Below are positions 28,466 to 37,184 of a DNA stretch of 64,000 nt, in pieces. Origin of the DNA: Kriegella sp963975415 (GTDB lineage Bacteria > Bacteroidota > Bacteroidia > Flavobacteriales > Flavobacteriaceae); the NCBI RefSeq assembly GCF_963975415.1, contig NZ_CAXBGN010000009.1, positions 1 through 64,000 of the forward strand, written 5' to 3'. The translations under genes and the position numbers were made by a program. The notes beneath the pieces were generated by a model. That model was not told the origin of the DNA. It was given only the letters and a program-made list of their open reading frames with translations, and made no database searches. The number at the start of each line of letters is the position of its first letter. Positions within the stretch are counted from its first letter, which is position 1.

Positions 28466-29635
28466 TCAATCAACTACAAATGAACCTTTTAACGTATTGA
28501 AAGAATCATTATCATTACCTCTACCGCCTCCAGTAAAATTGAGAGTGAATTTTTTCCCGTTCTTACTTAACCATTTGTTGTTAAAGGCGATGAAGAAGAC
28601 ATTTCTGGCCCAATCCAAATTGTCTCCGGGTCTAGATTTCCCAAAGTATTCCTCCTCTGTCCAATATTTTACGGTCGTCCAGGGGCCCCATGGTTCTGGA
28701 GCATCGAATATTCCTATAATTCCTTGGTGGGTTTCTGTATGTTCAGCAGATAGGATATATCGCTTTAATCCTAGATTATAAAATGCACTTAGGCACCAAC
28801 CCACACCTTCGGGGTCTTCAAATACTGGTTTTTTTTCCCAAACAGTTCCCCACTGCGGTTTTCCCATATTCATATTTTTAAACCATTTGAAGGCTTTTCT
28901 GCCCTCCCATAGCGAATCTTTATTAGCTCTTGCCAGATACAATTTTCCCTTTTCATGCATTTCAAATTTCGTGTTGGTGGTATCCTCTACATGAATAAAA
29001 TAACTGTACACAAAATCGTCTTTAGACCCCGAATTATCCTTACCAAAATTGATAAAGGTGGGGATGGACAATCTATCGGTAATCTCAAATTTCCATTCCG
29101 ATTTCTCCCAGGATGCCCCATAATCGAAGGACCTGGCCAAGTTTACGAATTTAAGATGCCCGTACTTGTGATCTGAGACTACCCACATATACAGAACACC
29201 GTCTACGGAAATAGTACCCCAGCTTTTGCCATTAAAGGTGGCCCCGTTTTCGGAACACTTAGGGTCTCCCCATACATCATATCCTTTCCAGTTTCTTCCC
29301 ATTCCTTCAATTCGCGCCACACCTAAAGGAACACGACAAGCTTTATTGCTATTTCCAACAAAGCCTCCACCGTCTCCCCAAGCCCCATATAAATTGTTAT
29401 CATCTGCCCAGGTAAGCTGAAAATTATCACTTCCGAGGGCACCGCGCTGATGGGTAGACCATTTTAACGAAATTCCCTTTATTACGGGGCTGTCCGGATA
29501 TGGGGATTTTTGCCCATTACCGCTATAGACCCCGATAACCCATATTATTAGGATTTGAATTAGAATCCCTTTGGGTTTGTTTGTTGCTTTTACAACAAAA
29601 TCATCGACCTCATCAAACTCTTTTATTAATTTCAT
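28466..29635 (-). CDS. DUF4185-like exported beta-propeller protein (copy b)
   Basis: Tandem paralogue of the previous gene, with the same landmarks (SDNFQLTWADDNNLYGAWGD, YNLGLKRYILSAEH, FDAPEPWGPWTTV, GGGRGNDNDSFNTLKGSF). The ATG at 29635 follows the kinase stop by two bases; a TTG at 29641 would overlap it. Compared with copy a, about 19 extra acidic residues (LIKEFDEVDDFVVKATNKP) precede the hydrophobic signal ILIQILIIWVIGVYSGNGQ. That prefix is odd for a signal peptide and may be a relic or a misread start; no other ATG lies closer. It closes the kinase operon and links the cytoplasmic and exported parts. Confidence 0.63.
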   Translation of the reverse strand: MKLIKEFDEVDDFVVKATNKPKGILIQILIIWVIGVYSGNGQKSPYPDSPVIKGISLKWSTHQRGALGSDNFQLTWADDNNLYGAWGDGGGFVGNSNKACRVPLGVARIEGMGRNWKGYDVWGDPKCSENGATFNGKSWGTISVDGVLYMWVVSDHKYGHLKFVNLARSFDYGASWEKSEWKFEITDRLSIPTFINFGKDNSGSKDDFVYSYFIHVEDTTNTKFEMHEKGKLYLARANKDSLWEGRKAFKWFKNMNMGKPQWGTVWEKKPVFEDPEGVGWCLSAFYNLGLKRYILSAEHTETHQGIIGIFDAPEPWGPWTTVKYWTEEEYFGKSRPGDNLDWARNVFFIAFNNKWLSKNGKKFTLNFTGGGRGNDNDSFNTLKGSFVVD

Positions 29636-29637
29636 TT

Positions 29638-31152
29638 TCAAGTATTTAAATCACGGAATATATCTTTCAATTGCGGGTATCCTTTCTGATAAATGGAAAA
29701 AAGTCGGGAGTACCTCTCTTTATTTTTCTTTACTGGAACATTATTGGTCGCCATGGGTATTCTTTGTTTTATCTGCTCAGAACCGATCCATGTTTTATCG
29801 GATATTACTGCGAGGATCGCGACCGCAAATGCACTGCCCTCACTACTCGCAGCGACTGTTGTTATCCGACGATCGAAAACATCGGCCAACATTTGTTTCC
29901 ATACTTCACTTTTGGCACCGCCTCCTGATAAACAAAAGGATTTGGATACGAAATCAGATTGTTCCATCATGGCAGTAATATCCTTTAAACTAAAGCATAT
30001 ACCTTCCATTACTGCCCGCACCATATCAGAAAGAGATGTCTTAGGATTCATTCCAATAAATGCCCCTCGGGCAAATTCATCAGGATAAGGACACCTTTCG
30101 CCGCTCAAATATGGCAGAAACAGTAACCTATTCGCCCCCACAGGGGATTTTTCTGCAAGTAAATCAAGTTCCCCATACGTCGTTAAAGGAATCTGTCCCT
30201 CCAGTAAAAGATTCCTAAACCATTTCAACGAACCTCCTGCACTCAAGGTCACCCCCATAGCCATGTATGAGTTGGGTAGGACTCCACAAAAAAATTGCAA
30301 CCTTGCCTTAGAATTATATATATATTTTGATGATTGAATCGTGACATTCCCTCCTGTTCCTATTACCAATAGTCCTTCGGACGAATCAAAAATACCTGAC
30401 CCCAACGGTTGAATAACCGCATCTCCCGCACCCGCGATTATTGGCACATTCTTCTTTAACCCAAGTTGCTCCGCCAATTCCGATTTCAACACACCGCTTT
30501 GATCCGTTGAATTAATAACCTTGGGCAACCAATCGATAGGAATTCCTATTTTATTTAAAAGCTCCTTCGACCAACACTTCTCTTTAACATTGAACAGGCC
30601 CGTTCCGGAAGCATCGGTAACATCGGTAAATATTTCCCCGGTCAGCTTGTATCTAACGTAATCTTTCGGCATCACTATTCTATGGATCCTATTACTATTT
30701 TCTACCTCATTTTTCTGGACCCAACATATTTTTGAACCGGTATAACCGATGAGCATGTTATTATTTGTATATTCCAAGAGAGCCTCTTCTCCTCCAGCCC
30801 GCTCAATGATTTCCTTGCATTCAGCAGCCGATCGTTGGTCGTTCCACAAAATCGCGGGCCGGATAACCTTCAAACTGGAATCTAAAGTAACCAAACCGTG
30901 CATTTGGCCACTTACTCCAATCTTGGTTATATCCTGTTTGTATTCAAATTGACCGATTACATTTATGCATAATTCCCATACTGTATCCCACCACATATCA
31001 GGATTCTGCTCTGCCCAGCCTGGTTTTGGAGACTCTATAGAATATTCACAGCTCTCTTTGGATACAATTTCCAAAAGGTCATTGATGATGACGCATTTGG
31101 CGTTCGTCGTCCCAACATCTATACCTACATAATATTTTCTTTGAATATCCAT
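29638..31152 (-). CDS. xylB: FGGY-family pentulose kinase (xylulokinase-like)
   Basis: Phosphorylates D-xylulose (or a related ketopentose) with ATP in the cytoplasm. The 504-aa protein has the FGGY N-lobe YYVGIDVGTTNAKCVI, the xylulokinase-type substrate block SGQMHGLVTLDSSL and LWNDQRS, PKDYVRYKLTG, the catalytic-Asp region IIAGAGDAVIQPLGSG, and the C-lobe ATP site CLSGGGAKSEVWKQMLADVF. Length is normal. It is downstream of the D-lyxose isomerase, permease and 58-aa protein, and directly upstream of DUF4185 copy b. The specificity call rests on the MHGLV block and the pathway context; D-ribulose as substrate is possible. Confidence 0.88.
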   Translation of the reverse strand: MDIQRKYYVGIDVGTTNAKCVIINDLLEIVSKESCEYSIESPKPGWAEQNPDMWWDTVWELCINVIGQFEYKQDITKIGVSGQMHGLVTLDSSLKVIRPAILWNDQRSAAECKEIIERAGGEEALLEYTNNNMLIGYTGSKICWVQKNEVENSNRIHRIVMPKDYVRYKLTGEIFTDVTDASGTGLFNVKEKCWSKELLNKIGIPIDWLPKVINSTDQSGVLKSELAEQLGLKKNVPIIAGAGDAVIQPLGSGIFDSSEGLLVIGTGGNVTIQSSKYIYNSKARLQFFCGVLPNSYMAMGVTLSAGGSLKWFRNLLLEGQIPLTTYGELDLLAEKSPVGANRLLFLPYLSGERCPYPDEFARGAFIGMNPKTSLSDMVRAVMEGICFSLKDITAMMEQSDFVSKSFCLSGGGAKSEVWKQMLADVFDRRITTVAASSEGSAFAVAILAVISDKTWIGSEQIKQRIPMATNNVPVKKNKERYSRLFSIYQKGYPQLKDIFRDLNT

Positions 31153-31182
31153 TCACCTATCTTTAAACCTAAATCTGGACCT

Positions 31183-31359
31183 CTATTGAATTGATTTTGC
31201 TTTCATCCAGAATGGGGCTGAAACGAACCACAACACCATTCCAATGGCCATACATAAAGCATGGCTATCCCATGACAGTCTACCGTATAACACAAAAAAA
31301 GATGGTACTACAGTAAACAAAAGACCCAGTATTGATATGATTATTGCAAATTTTCTCAT
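31183..31359 (-). CDS. Small two-helix membrane protein (58 aa)
   Basis: A short gene between the permease and the kinase. The ATG at 31359 opens MRKFAIIISILGLLFTVVPS, continues FFVLYGRLSWDSHALCM and a second hydrophobic stretch AIGMVLWFVSAPFW, and ends KAKSIQ with TAG at 31183. Two membrane segments joined by a short polar loop are visible. Gaps to neighbours are 41 and 30 bp, so it sits in the operon. It may be an accessory subunit of the NCS1-type transporter, as small helper proteins are known for some secondary transporters. Coding is supported by length, placement and composition; function is a guess. Confidence 0.65.
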   Translation of the reverse strand: MRKFAIIISILGLLFTVVPSFFVLYGRLSWDSHALCMAIGMVLWFVSAPFWMKAKSIQ

Positions 31360-31400
31360 AAGTATTTAAATTATAATTTTTTACTAGTTTTTAGACTGCA

Positions 31401-32798
31401 TCATTTTACAACCACATTAGTTCTACTGTATTTTTTTTGCATGATGGCGCTTAATAGGACGTACAGCAGAAGGGCTATTAAAATCCCGGGCAAGCCAAGG
31501 AAGAATATTTCTACCCCAAAGTGCATATTAAACCATAGAGACAAGGCCATACTCACAACCCAAGTAACTATTGCGGCCCAGCTCACGTCCTTTTTTAGAT
31601 AGGAAACAATATAGGATTTCAATCCTAGTTTTGGCAGTATCCAAAAATCCGTTATTATTATTACCCCAATTGGCATCATTACCAACCCTTGTATGGCTAT
31701 GAACTCTAGGAACTTCATAATAAACCCTGGAAAACAGGCTGCAATAGTTGTTATTAGGCCTGCTACCAATGTTACTTTCCATCTTTTCCAATTCGGAGTT
31801 ACCACTTGGAGTGCAAGACCTGCACGGTATAAGGTTGGGTTTGCGGTCGTCCACCCCGTAACAATGACAGTTATAGCACCCGTAATTCCAGCTCCCATAT
31901 ACGCAATTGGTCCTGGTGCAATATCGCCCAATGCAGCCGCACATAGAATCCCCGAGGCCACCCAGGCAATGTAGTGCCCTAAAAACATTCCAAAGGCACT
32001 GGTAAATCCATATTTCCAATTTTTGGCATATCGTAGAATTGACATATCGGACATCCCAATATGCATACTCATGTTGCAGAACCAAGCAAAGAAAGTAACA
32101 TGCCAAAATGTAAACTTTGATTGTCCTTCAAAAGGAATTCCGGTCCATATTTTCTCATTGGCGACCCTCCAAAAGTCACCTATAGAATTACAGCCCAGTT
32201 TTGGTAATACCGCAACGGCTGAAGCTATAAAGACCAGGAACATCCAAGGTGCACATATTTTTGCGAAATGGGAAATTTTTTCAAATCCCAGTATTGCTAA
32301 GGCAGTTACAACTAAACCGACAAAGAATACGACTAGTATCCACTCCACACTATTTGGATAAAAATCATCCAATGACGGCATTGTCATATTGAACGAGAGA
32401 CCTACTGCCGTAGAAGAAACGGCTATCATCGCACCAGCCAGAATACAAAATGCCAAAGCATTTACAATACTATAAACAATGGTCGTATTCGCCCCTGCCA
32501 CCTTTTTTAATTGCCAGTAAAGAGTAAGTCTGGTTTTCACGGCCACTGGTGCAGTAAATATTGCCCAGCTTAAAACTGCCAATATATTGCCAACCAACAA
32601 ACCTAAAAACAGATCAGGAGCAGTAACGCCGTGGGCAACGAATAGAGGACCTATCACAAATTCGGTTCCCGCTACGTGCTCCCCGGCATATAAACCGATA
32701 AAATTAGATACTTTTTGTAATTTACTTTTTGCTACGGGTTCCCTATCAAACTCATACAAGGCATCCAAGCGTTCACTTATGTTGTTCTTGTGAGCCAT
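31401..32798 (-). CDS. NCS1-family permease (cytosine/purine permease type)
   Basis: A 465-aa inner-membrane secondary transporter with about 12 hydrophobic segments. The N-terminus REPVAKSKLQKVSNFIGLYAGEHVAG, then GPLFVAHGVTAPDLFLGLLV and LSWAIFTAPVAVKTRLTLYW fit the nucleobase-cation-symport-1 family. Known family substrates are nucleobases, hydantoins, thiamine and similar small molecules. Here it is flanked by D-lyxose isomerase (2-bp gap) and xylulokinase, so it more likely carries the pentose or a pentoside released in the periplasm. That would be a new substrate class for the family; this is inference. Confidence 0.88.
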   Translation of the reverse strand: MAHKNNISERLDALYEFDREPVAKSKLQKVSNFIGLYAGEHVAGTEFVIGPLFVAHGVTAPDLFLGLLVGNILAVLSWAIFTAPVAVKTRLTLYWQLKKVAGANTTIVYSIVNALAFCILAGAMIAVSSTAVGLSFNMTMPSLDDFYPNSVEWILVVFFVGLVVTALAILGFEKISHFAKICAPWMFLVFIASAVAVLPKLGCNSIGDFWRVANEKIWTGIPFEGQSKFTFWHVTFFAWFCNMSMHIGMSDMSILRYAKNWKYGFTSAFGMFLGHYIAWVASGILCAAALGDIAPGPIAYMGAGITGAITVIVTGWTTANPTLYRAGLALQVVTPNWKRWKVTLVAGLITTIAACFPGFIMKFLEFIAIQGLVMMPIGVIIITDFWILPKLGLKSYIVSYLKKDVSWAAIVTWVVSMALSLWFNMHFGVEIFFLGLPGILIALLLYVLLSAIMQKKYSRTNVVVK

Positions 32799-32800
32799 GT

Positions 32801-33487
32801 CTATAAATGAGGTTGAATATATTTTTTATAGTCGTTCACCAGTAGATATTCGGGTGCTTCATCCTCTTCGATTGTGGGAAACCTAGGAATGGTATTGACA
32901 AAAATATTGTCGGTGGCATCATCATTAACACTGCTCACTTCGACGACCAAAACTTTTCCTTTTCCATTTTCCCCCCAAAACTCATGGTAAACTCCGGGCA
33001 ATAGATAAATACTTTCACCAGGTTCCAAAGTAACAGTGCCTCCCGCAGCGACTGTTACAGGAATGGAATCTATTTTGACTGTTATATCCTCATCAGTCAG
33101 GTTTCCATCAAAGTCACCATGAAACAATTGTATTACTAGATTTCCACCACCCCTATTGATAATGTCTTCTTTCTTAATGTGGTGCGTGTGATTTGGTGTT
33201 ACCTGGTTTTCCTTGACAACAATAATTTTTTCGCAATAGGGTTTGTCTTTGTCGGTTAGAGATCCGTTTCTAGTATTAAAGTTTATAAGCCCTATGTTTT
33301 CAAAGTCGCCACTTCCAAAATCGGTAATGTCCCATCCCAATCCTCTTTCCATAACCTCACCAACAATGCTGCCCATATCTTTCCACTGGTCAGGTTTCCA
33401 ATAGGCCCATTTTGGCAAGACGATATTCATGTCCTTAAAAAATTGAAAAGCCTCGTTGATTGCAAGATTTATTTCGCTTCGTTTCAT
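32801..33487 (-). CDS. D-lyxose ketol-isomerase (cupin)
   Basis: Interconverts D-lyxose and D-xylulose (the family also acts on D-mannose/D-fructose). The 228-aa protein matches the D-lyxose isomerase family nearly from end to end: MKRSEINLAINEAFQFF, LGWDITDFGSGDFENIGLI, NFNTRNG, PYCEKIIVVKENQVTPNHTH, KKEDIINRGGGNLVIQL. Metal ligands would be His100, His102, Glu107 and His168 in the double-stranded beta-helix. The start overlaps the transketolase stop by one base. With the kinase and transketolase it gives a complete lyxose to xylulose 5-phosphate route. Confidence 0.9.
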   Translation of the reverse strand: MKRSEINLAINEAFQFFKDMNIVLPKWAYWKPDQWKDMGSIVGEVMERGLGWDITDFGSGDFENIGLINFNTRNGSLTDKDKPYCEKIIVVKENQVTPNHTHHIKKEDIINRGGGNLVIQLFHGDFDGNLTDEDITVKIDSIPVTVAAGGTVTLEPGESIYLLPGVYHEFWGENGKGKVLVVEVSSVNDDATDNIFVNTIPRFPTIEEDEAPEYLLVNDYKKYIQPHL

Positions 33488-34428
33488 TATAATCCTAGTT
33501 TATTGGTTTTTAATACTGCGTTAATAGCTTGTAGTATTGCTTTATTTCCAAGACCGTATCGCTCTCGAAGCAAATCGGCATCTGCAGATTCGGTGAAGGT
33601 ATCATTGATGCCCATTCGTTTTACCGGTTTTTGTAAATGCTCGGCATAAATTTCTGCTATCATACTACCAATACCCCCCATAATGTTGTGATCTTCCAAT
33701 GTAACGGCCGCCTTGGTTTTATTACCCAATCGGATGATCGAATCAACATCAATAGGCTTAATCGTTGGGAGATTGACCACCTGGACCGATATTTTCCGCT
33801 GTTTTAATCCTGATAGTATTTCCAAAACTTTAGGGTAAAGATCCCCAGTGAAGAATAGGCTGATATCAGTTCCTTCACTAATAACGTCGGGCTGTCCTAT
33901 TTTAAACTCATAATCGCTCCCATGATGATTTGGGACAGTCGATCTAGGAAGTCTTAGGTAAACCGGCCCATAATGGTCTATTGCAGCATACATCATTTGC
34001 TTCAGTTCAACAGCATCAGATGGTTGTAAAATGCACATGCCAGGCATGGACCGTAAAAGGGCTATATCTTCAATAGTGTGATGAGAAGGTCCTGTATATC
34101 CCATACTTACACCGGCGGCATGACCTATAATCTTAACATTTGTGTTGTTATAGCAAATAGATTGTCGAATCATATCCACTCCGCGGTGTACTGCAAAAAC
34201 GGCGAAGGAATTATACACCGGAATCTTTCCAATTAAAGCCAGGCCCGCAGATATTGTGGGCAAACTCTGTTCCGCGACACCGATGTCCCAAACCCTCTTA
34301 GGAAAGCTCTTGGCAAACTTTTCGGTTTTGCAAGAATCGGGTAAGTCGGCATCCAAAACAACTACCTCGGGATATTTTGTTCCTATTTCTACCAATATAT
34401 CAGCGAATTCTAGTGCCAGATTCTTCAT
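33487..34428 (-). CDS. Transketolase, C-terminal subunit
   Basis: Forms an active transketolase with the upstream N-terminal half. The 313-aa protein has the pyrimidine-binding domain (VVLDADLPDSCKT, FPKRVWDIGVAEQSLPTISAGL, with the Glu that activates thiamine diphosphate in VAEQ) and the C-terminal domain (VNLPTIKPIDVDSIIRL, LEDHNIMGGIGSMIAEI). The gene overlaps its partner by 29 bp. Split transketolases are common for dedicated catabolic operons. It would process xylulose 5-phosphate locally instead of relying only on the housekeeping enzyme. Confidence 0.92.
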   Translation of the reverse strand: MKNLALEFADILVEIGTKYPEVVVLDADLPDSCKTEKFAKSFPKRVWDIGVAEQSLPTISAGLALIGKIPVYNSFAVFAVHRGVDMIRQSICYNNTNVKIIGHAAGVSMGYTGPSHHTIEDIALLRSMPGMCILQPSDAVELKQMMYAAIDHYGPVYLRLPRSTVPNHHGSDYEFKIGQPDVISEGTDISLFFTGDLYPKVLEILSGLKQRKISVQVVNLPTIKPIDVDSIIRLGNKTKAAVTLEDHNIMGGIGSMIAEIYAEHLQKPVKRMGINDTFTESADADLLRERYGLGNKAILQAINAVLKTNKLGL

Positions 34429-35362
34429 TGATCTTCTTTTCCAAATTATTTAGGTAAACAATTGCCTCCTCATAGTGCGACTCATCAAGCCCAGAACTTG
34501 ACGAGACAAATTGTCTTGTATGTAAGGGGATCCCCTTACCCTTAATTGTGTCGCATATAATAATACTTGGTCTCCCCTTTGTATCATGTGCTTGCTTTAA
34601 TACCCTTGACAGATCTTCAAAGTCATGGCCATTAGCACGTAGAACATTCCATCCGAAAGATTCCCATTTCTGAGATAAAGGAGAAACAGCATTCCTATCT
34701 TTCATAGACCCGTAGGATGATTTTTTGTTGTAGTCGATAATCGAAATCAAATTGTCCAGTCTGGCATTATGGGCGATAAGTGCCGCCTCCCAAACAGAAC
34801 CTTCATTACATTCGCCATCGCTTAATAAAGAATAGACCTTTGCTGAACTCCCATTTTTTTTCAATGCCCATGCCATTCCACACGCCACGGGGAATCCTTG
34901 CCCAAGGGAACCCGTGGAACAATCTATCCCTGGAGTTTTGTTCCGATCAGGGTGGCCTTGAAAAATACTATCTATCGTTCGATACTTTTCAAAATCTCTA
35001 TCACTAACATATCCTGATTGTAGGAGCGTTATGTACAGTGAAGGAACTGCGTGCCCCTTACTCAAAACAAAGCGGTCCCTTCCGTCCCAATCAGGTTTTT
35101 CTGGGTCAATATTTAGCCAGTAGAGGTAAAGAATTGTGATGATTTCAACCATACTCATACAGGCACCATAATGCAGTCTGATTTTGTGTTTTTGCCCCAA
35201 CTGTAGCAGCATCCGTCTATGGTCAATGGCAGCCAAACCGAGGTAGTTCAAAAGATCCAAATCCTTAGGGCTTTGGATTGCTTGGAATGGCTTACCTCTT
35301 TCAAGTAATCTCTTGACATCCGCCGCATATCCTTTATTAATATTTTGAATATCAAAAAACAT
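34400..35362 (-). CDS. Transketolase, N-terminal subunit
   Basis: Carries the thiamine diphosphate-binding domain: RLHYGACMSMVEIITILYLY, DRFVLSKGHAVPSLYITLL, DCSTGSLGQGFPVACGMAWA, and the cofactor motif SDGECNEGSVWEAALIAH ending in DYNKKSSYG. The 320-aa length is typical for split enzymes, with a somewhat long N-terminal lead of about 40 residues. It starts on the last base of the isomerase-like gene before it and overlaps the C-terminal subunit by 29 bp, so subunits should be made in balanced amounts. Confidence 0.92.
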   Translation of the reverse strand: MFFDIQNINKGYAADVKRLLERGKPFQAIQSPKDLDLLNYLGLAAIDHRRMLLQLGQKHKIRLHYGACMSMVEIITILYLYWLNIDPEKPDWDGRDRFVLSKGHAVPSLYITLLQSGYVSDRDFEKYRTIDSIFQGHPDRNKTPGIDCSTGSLGQGFPVACGMAWALKKNGSSAKVYSLLSDGECNEGSVWEAALIAHNARLDNLISIIDYNKKSSYGSMKDRNAVSPLSQKWESFGWNVLRANGHDFEDLSRVLKQAHDTKGRPSIIICDTIKGKGIPLHTRQFVSSSSGLDESHYEEAIVYLNNLEKKINEESGTRIR

Positions 35363-35832
35363 TACTTCTCGTCATTTGTATCGTGGATTATTTCATTCTC
35401 AATTTCTTGTATCCTGAAAAATTTAGGAAGTGATCGCCCTTTCTGGAATCCTGACCGGACAAAGGCCTCGCTGATAATTTTTGCAGATTCTTCCCCGACG
35501 ACTTTTGAACCCAGAGTAAGGACCTGAGCATTATTGCTTTTTTGCAATCGTTCCGCAGCATATACGTCATTACATGCACCTGCATAAACGCCAGGTACTT
35601 TGTTGGCCATAATGGCCATGCCAAGGCCGGTACCACAAATAAGGATTCCTCTTTCAAATTCTTTGTTCCGAATTCTTTTTGCAAGATTATATGCAACATC
35701 AGGATAATCTTTGTCCTTATAAAACTGTAGGTAGGCCAAATCCTCAACCTCATGGCCGAGTTCTTTGATATGGGTCAAAATAATTTCTTTTAGATTTGAA
35801 CCATTTCTGTCCGCATCAATTGCTATTTTCAT
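35362..35832 (-). CDS. RpiB/LacAB-family sugar-phosphate isomerase with atypical active site
   Basis: An aldose-ketose isomerase of the ribose-5-phosphate isomerase B fold (156 aa). The catalytic Cys66 is kept (ILICGTGLGMAIMANKVPGV). Two normally conserved spots differ: Asp8-Arg9 replaces the usual Asp-His, and SNNAQVL (99-105) replaces HNDANVL. These residues help ring opening and phosphate binding in RpiB, so the natural substrate may not be ribose 5-phosphate; other members of this family act on galactose 6-phosphate, allose 6-phosphate or tetrulose phosphates. It is the first gene of the pentose operon. Confidence 0.85.
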   Translation of the reverse strand: MKIAIDADRNGSNLKEIILTHIKELGHEVEDLAYLQFYKDKDYPDVAYNLAKRIRNKEFERGILICGTGLGMAIMANKVPGVYAGACNDVYAAERLQKSNNAQVLTLGSKVVGEESAKIISEAFVRSGFQKGRSLPKFFRIQEIENEIIHDTNDEK

Positions 35833-36135
35833 TTTTCATTATTTGTTAATTCGAGAACTTATACACTAATTTTCATTGCATACTTTTTCACAGTATGTTT
35901 ATTTCTATTCTATAAAAAGTGCAAACGTTAGCCACATTCCTGTATTGGTCCATTAGGAAGGCTATACACCTTTCTTAAGTTCATGGGCGCCTTGTTAAGA
36001 GTCAGATAAGAATACCATTGATTTTCAAAAAAAGTTGGGACATATTTCCTTTTGGGACATGCCCCAACAACAACTCAACTAACTCAACTAACTCAACTCA
36101 CTATTTTTCTATTTTCATTAAATCAATACAAGATT
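35833..36135. other. 303-bp intergenic region upstream of the pentose operon
   Basis: Likely contains the promoter for the operon starting with the RpiB-like gene. A 9-bp unit AACTCAACT is repeated three times at 36072-36098, and TTGGGACAT occurs twice nearby (about 36034 and 36054). No small gene or terminator recognised. Confidence 0.45.
36072..36098. repeat. Short tandem repeat, 3 x 9 bp
   Basis: Three exact copies of AACTCAACT, just downstream of the stop of DUF4185 copy c on the minus strand. Simple repeat; could vary in copy number. Confidence 0.9.
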
Positions 36136-37173
36136 TTATTTATACAATTCGAATTGTCCCTTCATAAAATTTATATTGTCATACTCAGGCCATCCTGACC
36201 AACCCAGCCAAAAGCTTTTACCACCATCACCCAAAAATTTAGTTGGTATTACGTAATTAAATTTTACTAGTTTGTCTAAAAAATTATCCTCATAATAAAC
36301 AGTGGTCCATGGTCCCCATGGATTAGGGGCATCAAAAATCCCAAAGCTGGACACGTCGGCTAGTATACTTTTTCGATCGTCTCCCTTGGCAAAATGAGGT
36401 TTTGCCAAAAGATATCGTTTCAAACCGGGATTATAGCAAATGCTCAAATGCCATAAGTAAGCGTTGTTATCATGGAAAACTGTTGCCTTTTTTGTAAAAT
36501 CTGAGGACCAGGAAGCACTGCTATCTTCATTTATGTATTCAAACCATTCATAATCCACAGAATTGAAGATATTTTCTTTTTCTACCCTTGCGAGATATAT
36601 ATCGGGATGACGGTTAAATCCGAAGTAAACATATATATAGTCATCAGGAGCACCCTCATATCCTTTTCCATATTGTAAAATACCCCTTACCCGAAATCCT
36701 GCGGGAGCATGGGGAAACATACGCTCCTTTCCCAAAGTCCATGTTGTCCCACTATCCATTGATACCGCTGAATAGGAATCGTGATCATACCTGCTGTCAC
36801 CATTGACCCAAAACATCAGCAATTTTTCATCAACTGCTATTAAGCCATCAGGCTTCCCAAAGTTCTGCCCCGGGCCGGCACCCCAAAGATCCTCTCCTAA
36901 TAAATTTGGCGGGGTACCTTCTATTTTGGTAACTCCAATACTCCTTTTGGGCTCCTTTCCTTTTTCCCATCCCCAGCCGTCTCCCCAAGCAGCATACAAA
37001 TTGTCGTCACTAGCCCATGTCATTGGCCATTGATCACTTCCCAATCCATTTTGGATTTTCACATCCATATCCCAAGAAACCGATTTTATAACTTGGCTAG
37101 CGGGATACGGAGGAGTTTGCCCATTTATTTCTCCTTGCATTATTAAAACAGCAATAATCGTGTAAATCTTCAT
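36136..37173 (-). CDS. DUF4185-like exported beta-propeller protein (copy c)
   Basis: Shortest family member (345 aa), with a weak signal (IYTIIAVLIMQGEINGQ). Family landmarks are SDQWPMTWASDDNLYAAWGDGW, RSIGVTKIEG, GRGILQYGKGYEGAPDDYIYVY-like text, YNPGLKRYLLAKPH, FDAPNPWGPWTTVYY and a C-terminal WLGWSGWPEYDNINFMKGQF. It is clearly more distant from copies a and b than these are from each other. It starts 11 bp after copy d. If the family is a glycosidase, the different blades suggest a different linkage or chain position. Confidence 0.62.
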   Translation of the reverse strand: MKIYTIIAVLIMQGEINGQTPPYPASQVIKSVSWDMDVKIQNGLGSDQWPMTWASDDNLYAAWGDGWGWEKGKEPKRSIGVTKIEGTPPNLLGEDLWGAGPGQNFGKPDGLIAVDEKLLMFWVNGDSRYDHDSYSAVSMDSGTTWTLGKERMFPHAPAGFRVRGILQYGKGYEGAPDDYIYVYFGFNRHPDIYLARVEKENIFNSVDYEWFEYINEDSSASWSSDFTKKATVFHDNNAYLWHLSICYNPGLKRYLLAKPHFAKGDDRKSILADVSSFGIFDAPNPWGPWTTVYYEDNFLDKLVKFNYVIPTKFLGDGGKSFWLGWSGWPEYDNINFMKGQFELYK

Positions 37174-37184
37174 TGTTTAATTTT

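Noticed and set aside
31528..32106. 192-codon alternative frame within the NCS1 permease
   Set aside because: Same-strand shadow; the permease frame carries the hydrophobic pattern and family motifs.
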